This document shows, in pieces, positions 28,401 to 38,996 of a stretch of 64,000 nucleotides of DNA. The notes beneath the pieces were generated by a model, which was not told the origin of the DNA, did not search any database, and worked only from the letters and a program-made list of their open reading frames with translations. The DNA is taken from assembly GCA_021234535.1 (NCBI GenBank), contig CM037830.1, forward strand, positions 6,980,170-7,044,169. Reading direction: 5' to 3'. The position numbers and the translations under genes are program-made. Each line of letters begins with the position of its first letter. The stretch's first letter is position 1. Source of the DNA: Stichopus chloronotus. Taxonomy: Eukaryota; Echinodermata; Holothuroidea; Aspidochirotida; Stichopodidae.

Positions 28401-28798
28401 TGAACACAGCCATTACAAGTAAGGGTGAAACATTCAAAAAGTTTTCATAACTATTGGATGTGAAACTTGAATAATTATGCTAATTGTAAGTATTGTCACG
28501 TGTCTATACCCTTCAAAATCATCACACATTTAATGATATCAACTCAATGAGCCCCTTTAAGAGGAGTGACAAACTTACCGCCTCCATTTTTAAAGCAGAG
28601 GTAAGGAAATCGCCAGACGTTACCGAGTCCAACCGCTAGGCCAATCATAGCAAAGATGAAATCTAACTTGTTGTCCCATCTTTCCCGACCTCTGTCATCT
28701 ACCAAGGATTCTTTCTCAAGATCGCCTCGTTTTTGTAGATCAAGTTTGTCCGAAATCGACGAAAGTGCCACATCTCCCTTAGATTTGTCTTTTACCAT
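4220..28798 (-). CDS. Gene A: SLC6 family Na+/Cl--dependent transporter, GABA/taurine/creatine branch (spliced, 12 exons, 638 aa)
   Basis: Plasma-membrane symporter expected to carry a small amino acid or osmolyte (GABA, taurine, betaine or creatine type) with Na+ and Cl-. Twelve exons join in phase to 1,917 nt. All introns are GT-AG, and the 12-TM SLC6 order is complete. Seen: RxxW before TM1 (R38, W41), GLGN ending at N60, chloride-ligand equivalents Y80, Q300, S304 and S340, the TM3 Tyr pair Y133-Y134, an EL2 disulfide pair C158/C167, N185-G-S glycosylation sequon, and N336 in TM7. The length matches the family norm of about 600-650 aa. TM2-TM3 read most like GAT1 and creatine transporters, so the substrate is left open. 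Odd points: N404-T405 replace the usual Asp-Ser of the Na2 site, and a second candidate first exon lies at 35490-35802. Gene B is a tandem paralogue in the same orientation. Start chosen: ATG at 28798-28796, with A at -3 and G at +4. Confidence 0.93.
4942..5112 (-). CDS. Gene A exon 11: EL6 and TM12
   Basis: Residues 520-576, 57 codons. [17 protein letters not shown] leads to [10 protein letters not shown] and TM12, ending at the cytosolic TPGSLKE. Identical in length and phase to the gene B exon at 62130-62300, with 35 of 57 residues identical by count. Donor GTGAGG. Confidence 0.95.
5507..5710 (-). CDS. Gene A exon 10: TM10 and TM11
   Basis: Residues 452-519, 68 codons. Starts [16 protein letters not shown], the TM10 signature, then [16 protein letters not shown] and TM11 ending SPVVSF. 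Exon length, phase and both boundaries equal the paralogous exon of gene B. 42 of 68 residues are identical between the two by direct count. Donor GTGAGT. Confidence 0.95.
6241..6375 (-). CDS. Gene A exon 9: intracellular loop 4 and TM9
   Basis: Residues 407-451, 45 codons, phase 0 at both ends. [16 protein letters not shown] corresponds to the conserved loop FxxVEGxxTxLxDxFP, followed by a basic patch KYKLREHR and TM9 ending FMVTE. Acceptor CAG, donor GTAAGA. Confidence 0.94.
7010..7122 (-). CDS. Gene A exon 8: EL4 hairpin and TM8
   Basis: Residues 369-406. Begins [13 protein letters not shown], the very conserved EL4 re-entrant segment, then TM8 ending LMLGMNTQ. In GAT1 the equivalent motif is GIDSQ, where Asp and Ser bind Na+ at Na2. 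Here they are N404 and T405. The read is clean, with no sign of a frameshift. Phase-0 donor GTACGA. Confidence 0.93.
7123..8982 (-). other. Gene A intron 7 (1.9 kb)
   Basis: GT-AG intron between the TM7 and TM8 exons. It carries one arm (about 7525-7785) of an inverted repeat whose partner is in intron 1. No coding exon was recognised. Confidence 0.8.
7525..7785 (-). repeat. Dispersed repeat arm L (inverted partner at 26143-26405)
   Basis: The reverse complement aligns along about 260 bp with 26143-26405, roughly five of six positions matching by eye with a few short indels. Shared stretches include GGCTTG(C/T)TCAAAGAAGCAC and TTTGAAATCATATGGCAAAA. No transposase or RT reading frame was seen. 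Confidence 0.85.
8983..9107 (-). CDS. Gene A exon 7: TM7 and start of EL4
   Basis: Residues 327-369. TM7 holds N336 (Na1 ligand equivalent) and S340 (chloride ligand equivalent) in the VNAGTS motif, followed by FSILGYM and the EL4 helix [10 protein letters not shown]. Phase-1 exit, donor GTTTGT. The upstream acceptor is a clean CAG. Confidence 0.93.
9483..9586 (-). CDS. Gene A exon 6: TM6
   Basis: Residues 293-327 (34 codons plus 2 bases). Begins [14 protein letters not shown], the TM6 signature. Q300 and S304 are the chloride and Na1 ligand positions known from GAT1 and Leu[13 protein letters not shown] follows. Donor GTAGGT after AT, so codon 327 (Ile) is completed by exon 7. Most relatives have Arg-Asp here, so the junction gives an unusual MID. 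Confidence 0.93.
10239..10373 (-). CDS. Gene A exon 5: TM5 and extracellular loop 3
   Basis: Residues 248-292, exactly 45 codons, phase 0 at both ends. Seen: FTALSPYV in TM5, [11 protein letters not shown], then [13 protein letters not shown] in EL3. It matches the family pattern (FTATFPY, RGVTLPGA, GIxFYL) closely. Lys replaces the usual Pro in TLPGA. Donor GTAAGT. Confidence 0.94.
10873..11005 (-). CDS. Gene A exon 4: end of EL2 and TM4
   Basis: Residues 203-247. Reads [15 protein letters not shown] then RWEL and TM4 ending [11 protein letters not shown]. This is the standard SLC6 continuation after EFW. The branch position (FWE/DNKVL) and the VKxTGK end are strongly conserved in GABA, taurine and creatine transporters. 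Acceptor CAG, phase-0 donor GTCCGT, a weaker match to consensus than the other donors. Confidence 0.94.
11410..11665 (-). CDS. Gene A exon 3: TM3 and extracellular loop 2
   Basis: Residues 118-203. TM3 contains Y133-Y134. The second corresponds to the GAT1 Tyr that holds the GABA carboxylate. TM3 ends in FTTNLPW, very close to the GAT1 and creatine transporter sequence here. EL2 carries C158 and C167, the conserved disulfide pair, and an N-glycosylation sequon N185-G-S. It ends EFW with two bases of the next codon. Donor GTAAGT, acceptor TAG. Confidence 0.95.
13966..14097 (-). CDS. Gene A exon 2: TM2 and first intracellular loop
   Basis: Residues 74-118. Begins GAFLIPYF directly after the exon 1 NGG and continues through TM2 to LLEVSIGQ, then the loop GGITVW with K117-G118. 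Y80 is equivalent to the Tyr that binds chloride in GAT1 TM2, and the E95/G99/Q100 signature is typical of SLC6. Acceptor TAG|G, donor G|GTAAAA. Entry and exit phases are both 1, so it accepts either first exon. Confidence 0.95.
20690..21130 (+). repeat. Dispersed repeat family, copy 1
   Basis: Diverged copy sharing ordered landmarks with copy 2: a TGTGATGTCAC core, a GATATCCTTGGTATTT-like stretch, GTCAAATTTCAAGGTTA, TTTGAGGCAACTG and CCTGCAGT(G/A)A, in the same order and similar spacing. No coding capacity was seen. Confidence 0.75.
21268..21285 (+). repeat. CA microsatellite
   Basis: Uninterrupted run of CA dinucleotides in intron 1. Confidence 0.9.
26143..26405 (+). repeat. Dispersed repeat arm R (inverted partner at 7525-7785)
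   Basis: Plus-oriented copy of the repeat in intron 7. It lies inside intron 1 of gene A, so both arms are in one pre-mRNA transcribed from the minus strand. Confidence 0.85.
26990..27490 (+). repeat. Dispersed repeat family, copy 2
   Basis: Same landmark order as copy 1: TGTGATGTCAC, AATATCCTTTGTATTTC, GTCAAATTTCAAGGTTA, CTTGAGGCAACTGG and CCTGCAGTAAAG. Ends near an AATAACCC motif also found in copy 3. Confidence 0.75.
28579..28798 (-). CDS. Gene A exon 1 (proximal): cytosolic N-tail and TM1
   Basis: Residues 1-73 plus the first base of codon 74. A charged 40-residue cytosolic tail leads into the RxxW gate motif (R38-W41), then TM1 with the family signature [10 protein letters not shown] (GLGN at 57-60, PY at 65-66) and NGG at the end. 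In SLC6 transporters TM1 is unwound at its centre and contributes to the Na1, Na2 and substrate sites. The donor is GTAAGT after a phase-1 break in a Gly codon. ATG context is good (AAAATGG). An AG (tttgcttag) 14 bp upstream of the ATG could be the acceptor of an upstream non-coding exon. The next coding exon is 14.5 kb away. Confidence 0.93.
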
Positions 28799-31700
28799 TT
28801 TCTATTTTGTTTCCTAAGCAAACATTTACTTATAAGAGCGTCTAAAATACAGACCACCGACTATCTTTCAAAAGAAAACCCGTCACCTTCGTGTCAGTAA
28901 GGTACTTTTTCCCAGAATATTGTTTAAATAAGGCGACAAGATTTGGGAAGGGCGATCTCTCCACTTTCTGTCCAACCTAAAACAATTGCTTCAAGATAGC
29001 GAGGGGTAAAAGGCTCCCGCGGTCTCTAGAGATCTGGAATCCTTTTTGTTTTGAATGAAAAGGGTTAAACTACCGATTCTATACCGTACCCGGTTCAGAG
29101 ACGACAAAATATACACTCCACGTGCTTTCAGACGCGGTATGTTGTTCTTATTACTATGGAATTTGAATTTGCGGTTTGATCATGCAGTATTTAACTGACG
29201 TTAGACATATGTTACGTCGCGAAATAGTTATGTCTGGTTGCCCATTCCGAATCATTTGTTCACGCTGAGCCCAATTGATGGTTTGAGAAGCAGGAACAGT
29301 GGGGATTGAAAATTCCCATCTCTCTGTGGGTTCTTTTATGGTTTTAAGCCCCATGAGGGCCGTGTTATAATGTAGGCTCTGTTTTCAGGAGGCGTGTCCA
29401 ACGTTGAGGCCGGCAACACACAGACTTTCACTACTACCGTAACCACAACGTCACCTTGTTATTATTATTATTATTACTATTTTTTCTTTGTTGGGTATTT
29501 CATTTTGGTCATGTGACACCACAACAAAATATACGTCAGTTGCACACGTTACTACAAGGATTTGTATACAATGGATATCGGCAATTCCTTTGATAACTAA
29601 AAATATGCTGATGTTCTTTTTTATTCTACTGTGTTGTACTTGCTTCTTATAATATGGCATTTGTGTTTGTATTCTTCTTTTTCTCTTTCCATTATTCCAT
29701 TGCATTTCAATGTCGATGCAGGTGTGTGTGTGTGGGGGGGGGGGGGGGGGTGGTGGTTGTTGATTTTTTTTTATTTGGGGAGGTTATTTACAATTAGCCT
29801 CTTTCTCAAAGAACCAAAGAGTTACAAAATGCAGATTTTTTTTCCTTTCTTTGTATTGAGGTGGACTTATTATTGTAAACCATAATGTAAATATAACTGT
29901 TGCTCTTTCTCGATTGCTAAGTAAAAAAAATATGAGTTTCGTATAAATTATCATTTTGGGTAAATGTTCACGCATCTCACGAGACTCCGTTGCCGTTATA
30001 TTCCTGCCCTCAACAACCCATGCACTTGCAGGCAGACAAATTCACCTACCGCATTAATTCATCTCTGCACCTGCTGTTTACTCCGACAACCCGATTTTTG
30101 CCAATTAAAGGTGGCTATTATGAAGACATTTCTACTAACAGCAAGCCACTGAGATACACTGAAAGATTAAACAGAGTACCGAACGAAAGGTAAAACGTCT
30201 TCCAAATCTGCTGAGTAGGAAAAATTGGGATCCCACTACAATTCTACAGTGTTCATACTCTAAACGCAAACTTGACACTGTGCGTGGAAACATTCTCCTT
30301 GTTGTTTATTACCTCTGTAAGTTTCCTTTTCCCCGTGCTGTTTTCCTGATTATTTGATTATAATTTCCCCAACATTAAATAACTTGCAAACATCACAACA
30401 AGCATCAAAACAACATGGCACCCAAAAGATTCCGTATTTTACTACACTTTGCGTGCGAGATGCCGTATCAAAACGTCACGAGTTTACACTACGGCCGTGA
30501 CGTCTGTGGATACTTCCATTTCATTGAAGGGTTGATTGATATTTTTCGGTATACAGAAATTGATTTGGGGAAGATAAACAGGGCCCCCCATATACATAGA
30601 ACCATTTGGAAATTTCAACGTGGACAGTTATGTGAGCTTGAAATGGTGAGAAGAGTGTATGCGCTCTCCGAAGAGAGACTTCACTCTCGTCAGGTTGTAG
30701 TTGGAGTGCGTGAGAGGAACAAGCTGGACGCAAAACGAGATCCAGGCATTCATTTATTATGAATCCTTCCCCTTCGTATGAACTGTACTCGTAACCTGCT
30801 GAGCAGGTGTCTTGTTCTCTTGCGGCCTACTGCGGTTAAACTCAGTCAGATCCCTGAAGTTTCTAAACTATTGCGAGCGTCACGTCACACTTGATGTCTG
30901 GATGTCGAGTGGCCTCTGGTAACCCTAACATTTTTCGACATCAAAGTGATCTCCAAAAGCCATACTCATTTAAGGTTCAAACTGAACTCTTGATTACTGG
31001 GTTTCGAACGTTGACATTGTTCCGAGGTGTTAAATAAATAAATACAAAAACTTCCTCAGGAATTCCGCCATCTGAAAGCTCTCGGATCCCCTTTCTTTGC
31101 CGAATTCACGGGAAACTTGCCTCGTAGATATTTACCTTCATGTGCAGGCAGTGCGTGTCAATCACTACCGTAAGTGAGGATAGTTTCTTGGCAGTGATTG
31201 TGCAATTCTAAGTGACACCAATCTATCCCCCCTCCGTCCCCTAGATTGTTTATTGATGTGATTTGTTTACCTTTCCCCTTCTTCTACCCCCCAACGTCCC
31301 CCTCACCGCGTCCCTTTCATGATGATGAAAAAAAACCAACACCCCATTCCCTCGATGATTTAGGTATATCTTTCGTCTGCGCTTTCAACATCGGTACCCT
31401 TCAAAGATTAACCTCGATCACTCCTCAGAGCGATATTGCGACAGAGAATCAGCCTCCTGTCTGGTGTGTTTTGATTTTCAAGTCCCTGGCCACGTCAGTA
31501 ACATTCTCGGTGTCGATACTGTATATGTTAAGGTACTGTGCGGTGTCGACAGAATCGTGCAATTATGTACCATAAATCTGATCTGTTTTGAACGAGGACA
31601 ATGTTTTGCATGTTACTATTCGATATGATGTCTACTACATTCAACACTTCAAAACCGTCGAATGTAATGAAAAATGTCATAGGAAATGACGAAAACCTGT

Positions 31701-34700
31701 GGTCATTATCCTTCTGTTACACACTAAATATGCAGCGTATCCTATCGTGATTGACAGCGCTGTCGAAAGTAGCAACTAACTATACAAACCCGTCTTGTGT
31801 GTACAAGTGCAATGGTTGCTATTTTAAATCATACTGTACTTAAACTTTTTATCATTGCCAATATGAACAGAAAGTGCGTGACGATCGAAGTTGGTGGTAA
31901 ACTTTGATGAAATTCCAGTAAAATATTTTACTCAATTCTCCCTACCCTCCTTTATTTTGAACAACCACTCACACACAGAGATGCAACATTTCCCACTGTG
32001 AGGCATCATAGCCTATATGATGCCTATGTTGTCCTCAGTGATGCATGGAACTTGACGCCTTAACTTTACTACCGAAACACCCGAGACCGCAAACCACATC
32101 ATAGTAAACGAAAATAAAAAACTTCACTAGGTGGGTTGCTAAATCTACTCAATAGGTCACCATTGAGTTTGTCACCTGCATGATTGTGAAGTTTAGAACG
32201 AATCTCTTCAAAGTGCAAACTTGAATGAAAACATGAGCTTCAAGGTAGTTAGTGATAATCTCAAACAAGTAGTGATCGACAATTCGTCAGCTGGTGTAAT
32301 TTTGCCTGTGTTAACCTAAATGAAGAGAACCAGTCAGATTTTACGGTCCCAACCTCCCTGGTTTCAAATCCCATAGAGGACAACATAGGACTTACTGTCA
32401 ATTAATCGGGAAGGGGGGGGGGGGCGTTCCAAGACAAAAGGACATAAACATGGTTGTATGAATGAAACGTAAAAATCCAGTTTCATAGTAATACCAAAAT
32501 ACTACTAATACCTTATCAATAAAAATGCAAGTAACTATTGATATGGTAATACACTTGCGTCACAAAACAACTGAGGTATTTTGTCGGTTGTAATACGGTA
32601 AATAGTGAAAATATTCACTCCTTCTTTCACGCTGTTTAAAGAAAATAGCTAAAAATAGCAAAATTAGATCCACATTGAGAAGGAAGGTATATCAACATAA
32701 ACGTTTTCCACTGAATCGCTACTGAGTACGAAGAGCACACGGCAAATGTTTCGGGGTAAAGAAAGAAGGCAATGACGTTAGACCAAAGAAACGCATGCGC
32801 AAGACGCAAACAATGTAAACAAAAATACTTTGTAAATTCCATCTGAAGTTGTGGCAGTGGAAAATGAAAACATGGCATCGTTGCACCTCGTTTAAGATAC
32901 CTTAGGTTAAAGCAAATACACTGTACTTACATGTGGTGGTGCAGCCTTTGACATAATTTAGAACCTAAACTTGCCGTCGCCACCAACAACAAATATTTTA
33001 CATTAGAAATGAAACTTCACATTACAGAGCCAGTATTGCCGTTACTCAAAAACGTTTCTTTGCTTTTTTGTTTTACTACTGCAACTCTACAGTGGGTTCT
33101 GCTTGTGACACTGAACGACGTATACTGTCACTGCAGTTGTAACTATTTAAAGCAGGATGCAGACTTTGAAGGAGCAAAAATAGCCTTCATTGTCCATTCT
33201 CCATCATTCTTCTCCATTCGATGCCAGTCTGGAAAATACCATCTATGATATGTTTCTTTCAGGAGAAATTTCATTCATTAGATTGTTAATTACGGCAGAA
33301 AGAAGAGAGATTCTTTTTTTTTTCGGGTAAAAAGTTAGCAGAACCAGGCCTTGTAGTAAATGTGCGGCTTTTCCGTGTGAAGGCCCCACAACAAAAACGC
33401 ATTGCTTCAGGAAATTAGGCTTCTTTTGGACAAATAGGCCATGCTACGGTAGTTTGTACAGCTTTTTACACCTATACAAAATATAGCCAGTCTTTTTGTG
33501 CACTTTTGACAAGTGCAGGAAAAACAGCATCCTGCTTTAAGTTAACCGCCAAGTACCCCACTATAATAAGTAAGAGCTCAAAAAAAGTCGATGTTCTCCA
33601 TTTCGATAACTTTGTGTGTCTATGTGTGTGTGTGTGTTTGCGTGTGACCATCTGAACAAAATTAATAGTTAGGCAACCATATATTTATCAGATATTGCAC
33701 ACCCTGAATTCTCTTGACTCACATTTTTTTTTTTCGTTTCTGTCATGGTTGCATTGAGTCACTTCAGACTGTGTTTTCGGTATTGTACGATTGTGAAGCA
33801 AAACTACTTCGCATAGGCAACGGCGACTTGGGAGAAAATTAATAACAATATTCCTGAGTGATGATTTACCGCCACTCCCCCCCCCCCCCTTTACGCCATT
33901 ACCACATCCCTCATCGGTCAACGTTTGAAAATTTCAAATGGTTGTAATGTCGCCTTTCGGATAAACATCATTAAAGATCAATTATCGGATCCCATTCTCC
34001 GATGACAATTGCATTCCTTTTTTTTCGTTTGTTTTGGCTGTAATCAATAACTTCTTTGTTTTTAATTTTGAGTCAATGACTTTTTCTTCTTAGACCATAG
34101 ATATTATCCACAATGTTAAACGTTATAATAAAACATAAACCGAGATAACAAAATGATTGAATCCACCTAACGTTGTTCTTGTTGCTGATGATTTGGTTTG
34201 TTTTTCTTCACTGTTACTACGCATTTTTTCCCCGCCTTTGCAAAGCAACATGCCATAGTATCCCTGTGAGATCCTGCGGAAACTATGAGTAACCTATGCG
34301 GTAGCACACCGCGCGGTATCCACCGTATAAAGCTGTATAGGTCTACCTCTGATATTCATCCTTTCACGGACAAGATTTATGGGACTAACAAGGGACAGTT
34401 CTTAGAAGGAGACGGAACCAGCGTGCAAAAAAAAAAAAAAAAAAGAGCGCGAATCTCGCTGCGGCGACGTAGGTTTCAGTAATGATATGCGTTTGTAATA
34501 GAGATCTGTGAATGGAAAGGCTACGGGGATGATCTTATTGTGCAACACTGCAGCTGTTGTGTGCCCAGAGAACTACATGGGCACATGATTTCGTCTGGAC
34601 TCACAACTGTTCGCAAGCTTTTGAGTGCGTGCTTTTAAACATATACGTGCAGCCTAGGTTGCATACCAGACGACAGCTGTAACAGTAAACTTCTCCTCCT

Positions 34701-35489
34701 ACGTGTTTAAGTTTAAACTTATGACCGCTGGGATAATTCCTACAACTGTATTCTAGTATAGAACGTTTTGCTCAATACATTTAACTGGTTCTAAAACTAC
34801 TCATAAATTAGTTCAGGCTGCCTGGACTAAACTGACTGGAAGTCGATGGTTACTGGGGTTATTTATAAATTATTACAAAATTATTTCATACTTAAAATTA
34901 TGGGTGTTCCCGAACTATGAACCCTGGATTGATTTAACTGCTCGGACAGAATGTTTTTTTTTTTTTTTTTCAATTCTATGAATTACAAAGTTTTGCTTAA
35001 ACGAATTTGCCCTGTTGTTGTTGCTGTTTTTTAATGTGGGGTGGGGAATTTATTCGTCTTAGTTGCGATTCATTCAATGTGCGATTTTTCTTCTAATGTG
35101 TATCGACAAAAGTAGGCCTCCTTCAGTAACAATAAATCATTCACTCTGTTGTTCACCCATTCAGTTATATGTTCTTCTTATCAATTCCTATAGTAATTCC
35201 TGTTATTGATGACAAAGAATAAAACAAACAGGTCCAGTATCTCACAATTACCAGCGTTTCACTGACGGAAAGTGTAGTAAATATACTAAGAAAAAGACTA
35301 ATTTAGAGTGCACTTGTTGCCACATTGGCAACAAACGCATCATAACAATCACTTTATCCAGTTCAGGAAACTCAGGGAAAAAGTAAAAATTATAAAGAGA
35401 AAAAAAAAGAAACCATACAACTTCCTTTACCTAAGAAAAGTTGCTGCTGCAGGCATTCCAAGAAAAAAAAAAGTGTCAAGTTTTCTCAC
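28799..35489. other. Interval between the two alternative first exons
   Basis: 6.7 kb with no recognised coding exon. If the distal first exon is used, this is intronic. If the proximal one is used, it contains its promoter. Notable: an ATT repeat near 29459-29475, a 17-bp G run at 29734-29750, a 12-bp G run at 32413-32424, a GT repeat near 33623-33637, a 13-bp C run at 33877-33889 and an A run near 34426-34444. CTTATAAG at about 28830-28837 is TATA-like but very close to the ATG. Confidence 0.6.
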
Positions 35490-35802
35490 CTCCGCCATTT
35501 TTGTAGCATAGATATGGAAACCTCCAGACGTTGCCGAGTCCCACTGCTAGACCGATAAGGGCCATAATAAAATCCATTTTACTTCCCCATTCGTCTCTCT
35601 CCGGTTCTGTCTTTTCAGCCACGGCGGACCCCTCCTCCTTCAACTCAAAGCCGTCCATCTGATTCTGTACTGTGAAAATGGTGGGTTTCTTGCTCTCTTC
35701 TTTTTCTTCCATTTTGAATATCTTTGGAAAAACTTTTAGTCTAGACTTGCGAAAATGTTCCTTACCTTGTGCTGGAGTAAGTGTAAATGGGTTTAATTCC
35801 AT
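35490..35802 (-). CDS. Alternative (distal) SLC6 first exon: N-tail and TM1
   Basis: Encodes 104 residues plus one base. An acidic/basic cytosolic tail is followed by RDEW (RxxW motif) and a TM1 whose core from GLAVGLGN through PYLC is identical to proximal exon 1. Differences include the tail, a Leu for Met just before TM1, and Tyr for Phe after PYLC. The phase-1 donor (G|GTGAGA) matches proximal exon 1, so it can splice to exon 2 at 14097 and give a 669-aa protein. No other SLC6 exons lie between the two first exons. The reading frame is open to 35841, but that position is TTG. The ATG at 35802 has A at -3 and G at +4. A second in-frame ATG (MEEKEE) 30 residues later also has a strong context. 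Alternatives: promoter-specific first exon of gene A, or a relic of a duplicated gene. The intact frame and donor favour the first. Confidence 0.82.
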
Positions 35803-36393
35803 CGTCGCCTCCTGGTTATTAATTACTTTTAATCTCACCAAATGAGCAGTTGGTGGGATGCAAAGTCCAACACGGAGATGATAGTGCTCTTTTTCTCTTC
35901 TTTTGTTTTATCGACTGTAGAGATAAAAAGTCTTAAAGTGATGGAACACTGTGTACCCTTAGAGTTAATACACAATTTAGATTCAAAGGTCGTACACACA
36001 GGGTCCAGCTAAACAGGATAGGCATCAACTGCGGCGCTCCATTCAACCTGCACATGAAAGGTGAAACTATTTTAAACTCCGCAACATGAAAGACCGTGAA
36101 TGATGAGCCTCCAGCAATCTCTGTCCTTCCCTCGTCTTGTTATTCCATGCATCCCTTTGTTCTACTTGTCTCTGCTCCTGCAGTCGCGTGCTCATTCATT
36201 AAGTGGCAGCACTCGGAAACTTGTCAAAGAGAATTCCAGAGATGTGCGGCTTTAACAAAACTAAACGCACAGTTCCAAGAGGCTTAAGCATACTTGTTAC
36301 ATACATGTACTAATGTAAATCTAGTAGCCCAACACGTAATTTCGAGAAGTTCGGTAGACGTTAATACACAAGGGATGATATATACCACTGTAA

Positions 36394-36428
36394 CCCCCCC
36401 CCCCCCCACACACACACACACACACACC
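36394..36428 (+). repeat. Poly-C tract joined to CA microsatellite
   Basis: A 14-bp C run (36394-36407) runs directly into about eleven CA units. A similar C-then-CA arrangement occurs at 48840-48861. Confidence 0.9.
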
Positions 36429-38976
36429 CCTCTTATTACAAACGATGAATTACCACATGAGAGAATGTTTGGATGTCAAGCCAGAAAATCACCTGTTTTC
36501 ATTAATGGTGTTACAAACAAATGTTTACAGTCAAGATTTACATGATTCTGCGTGTGGGATTTCTCCTTGTTCCATTCGTGTTTTTTTTTTTTTTTAGTTT
36601 GGTTTGTTATTTTTACTGACTCTCTATGTTTCGGACAGGACATGGAAGTAAATCAATTTCGTTTTTCCCACTGAATCAAGAACGTCTTCTATAAAATTGA
36701 TAAACCGGGATTGTGCTAGCACAATTGATTATAAGTAGGTGTAGAAAGTATATATTCAGTAAGAATATTCAAGTATAAGAGTATCTAAAGGGCAGACAAA
36801 ACACATTTAGATTATTACCTTTGCAAATGGTTGGGTAACGCCATCGACATTTTGGAGTAACAATGATCTCACTGTTGGTTGTATACCAGGTCATATATTA
36901 CACTTACATTTATCTTCGATTTTCACCAGTGTGATATCTGTTAATACACATATAGCTAGTGCAGATAGGTAGATAGATGACACTTTATATGTTAAGTCCA
37001 ATCTTGAGCAATTTCAGCCCTAAAAATATGATAAGACATATAATAGTACAATAAAAACGGAAGTACAAAGGTTGACAGGAAAATACATATAAAAATAATG
37101 AAAAGAGGAAGCACCATGATAAGATATTGTCACTCCTTTAGATTACCATGCAACTCACTGTCTCTTAAAAACTTCTTCGTCGCACATACGAATGGTAATT
37201 CATCTTCATTGGATAACAATTACGTACCGTACACCTGCCATGCATCACCTTTAGCAGATAGTTCAATAAAGCTAATGACAAACTGTAAAGTCAATTCAAA
37301 CCTTTCCATTCGGTGTCAGACGTAAGTGCTGATGTCGACTGTGGTAGTTTGAGCACCATTCATGGGTGGTTATGACAGAAGTCTGAAGAAGATTGCAGTT
37401 GATCTCTACCCATCTCTCTCCGTGTATCCCTGCTATGTTGCGGAAATTTGCTTTCAATATACATGTGTAGTAGGTGCGAAAGATAGGCCTTCAGAAATGA
37501 AACTCACATTTAATAATATCACCCATGTATGTTTTTCTTCAACTAAATTGAGGTCCCTTAATACGGGGGTGCAGCCAAGAACGTGCTTCTTTGTTAATAT
37601 GTACGGTACTGTTCTGTGTCTTAGTAGGCTACAGGACTCTTTACCATGAGATACTGCATGCGTTGTTATATTTCTACATGTAGAGTGCAAAATATGCTAT
37701 CCTGCAGTGTGGGCAAAACTGTCCTATTTGGTACAACCTTTCAGTTGTATTTTCTTTTTTTTTTATTTGTTTATTTAAAGCTTGTTTCATTTGGGGTGAC
37801 CCATTGTAAAGCAATAACTCTGCTATAAATTGACGTAAACGGTTAGTTACTCAACGTTTCATTATCTTTAAATCCTTAAATCGTGACCCCAACTCGGTCA
37901 GATAACGGGTTAAGATGGTATGATAAGAACTAACTTCGTAGAGTCCTTCTGTTATGTTAATAGATTATGAAAAAGACACCGCAAGACATTAAAAAGCCAT
38001 GATCTATATTCAAACAAAGTAGGTCAATAGGTCCTCCGTTTCACGTAGATTCGATGAATGTTTTTTTAATCCAGGTGAGAAACTTTTGCCAATTTGCTAT
38101 GAAATTTCAGACATTTACAGATATACGATCTTTACCGGTAAACGTTCAGTCAACTAAGCAATCGTCTTTATTGTAGATAGACGACGAGACCAGCCTATAT
38201 ACTATCCAATGTGTACATCAATGTGATGAGTTTTCCGTGGTTTGGCTGTTACTAACAGTCTATACTGCCACAGTTCACGTCGAATTGTGCTCATTCGTCC
38301 TTATGGGTAGTTTGACGGCCGTCCAAAATGGTAAATTCCAGTATTTAGAACGTCACACACGTTTCTCTTCACAACCTCATCGAGACGTGGTGAAGAAGAT
38401 TAACTGTAGGCTATGGGTAGAAGCCTACCTAAAGTGTCAATGCTTGATTTGTATCATCAACAAGAACAGCCTGTTTCCCCAGCTTTTCAATTCCCACAGG
38501 ATGCGATGACACAATTGAAAATGTTTATAGCTTTTGTTTAGAAAATATATTATCTGCGTTTTTAAAGAAACAATCTTAGATCAGTATACATAGTTCTCGC
38601 GGAAATGATATTGTTAGTCAAATCTGCTCAGAGAATGAGTTCAGGAAATAAGTGTATATTTTTAATTTAACTTGAAAAAAATCTGAGAATATTACACTAT
38701 TCCTGGAGATGATATTGTCACAGATTATTCTGTATCAACATTCAAAAGCCCACAGTTGTTTTGATTGATTAGATCAGTGTAAGAGATAGTGCACCAGATA
38801 TTTACGAACCTCAGCTGCAGTAAGGTCAAATCTAGGATTATTCATCAGAGAGGAACTTTTGTAATTTCTAGATTAAATTATTCTTTAATTACGTAACTTG
38901 ACAAAAACCATCGACCAGTAGTGCCATAGAGAAAAAAAAATGACCAAAGAAAGAAATGGGAAAGATAATCTGTCGT

Positions 38977-38996
38977 AACAGATTAAATAATCTGTT
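38977..38996. repeat. Perfect 8-bp palindrome in an AATCTGT-rich cluster
   Basis: Arms AACAGATT and AATCTGTT separated by AAAT. Further AATCTGT or ACAGATT words lie on both sides, between about 38967 and 39020. Confidence 0.7.

Larger units (their letters stand above)
14098..28578 (-). other. Gene A intron 1 (14.5 kb)
   Basis: Separates the TM1 exon from the TM2 exon. It holds two copies of separate dispersed repeats (20690-21130 and 26990-27490, plus 26143-26405), a CA microsatellite at 21268-21285, a 13-bp C run at 15370-15382 and many T runs. No convincing nested gene was found. The small frames here show no family resemblance. Confidence 0.75.

Noticed and set aside
28830..28837. CTTATAAG as a TATA box for proximal exon 1
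   Set aside because: Only about 32-39 bp before the ATG, which would leave almost no leader. An acceptor-like AG lies between, so an upstream non-coding exon is equally likely.
35803..35841. Upstream extension of the distal first exon frame by 13 codons
   Set aside because: The frame there opens with TTG, not ATG. The first ATG is at 35802 with a strong start context.
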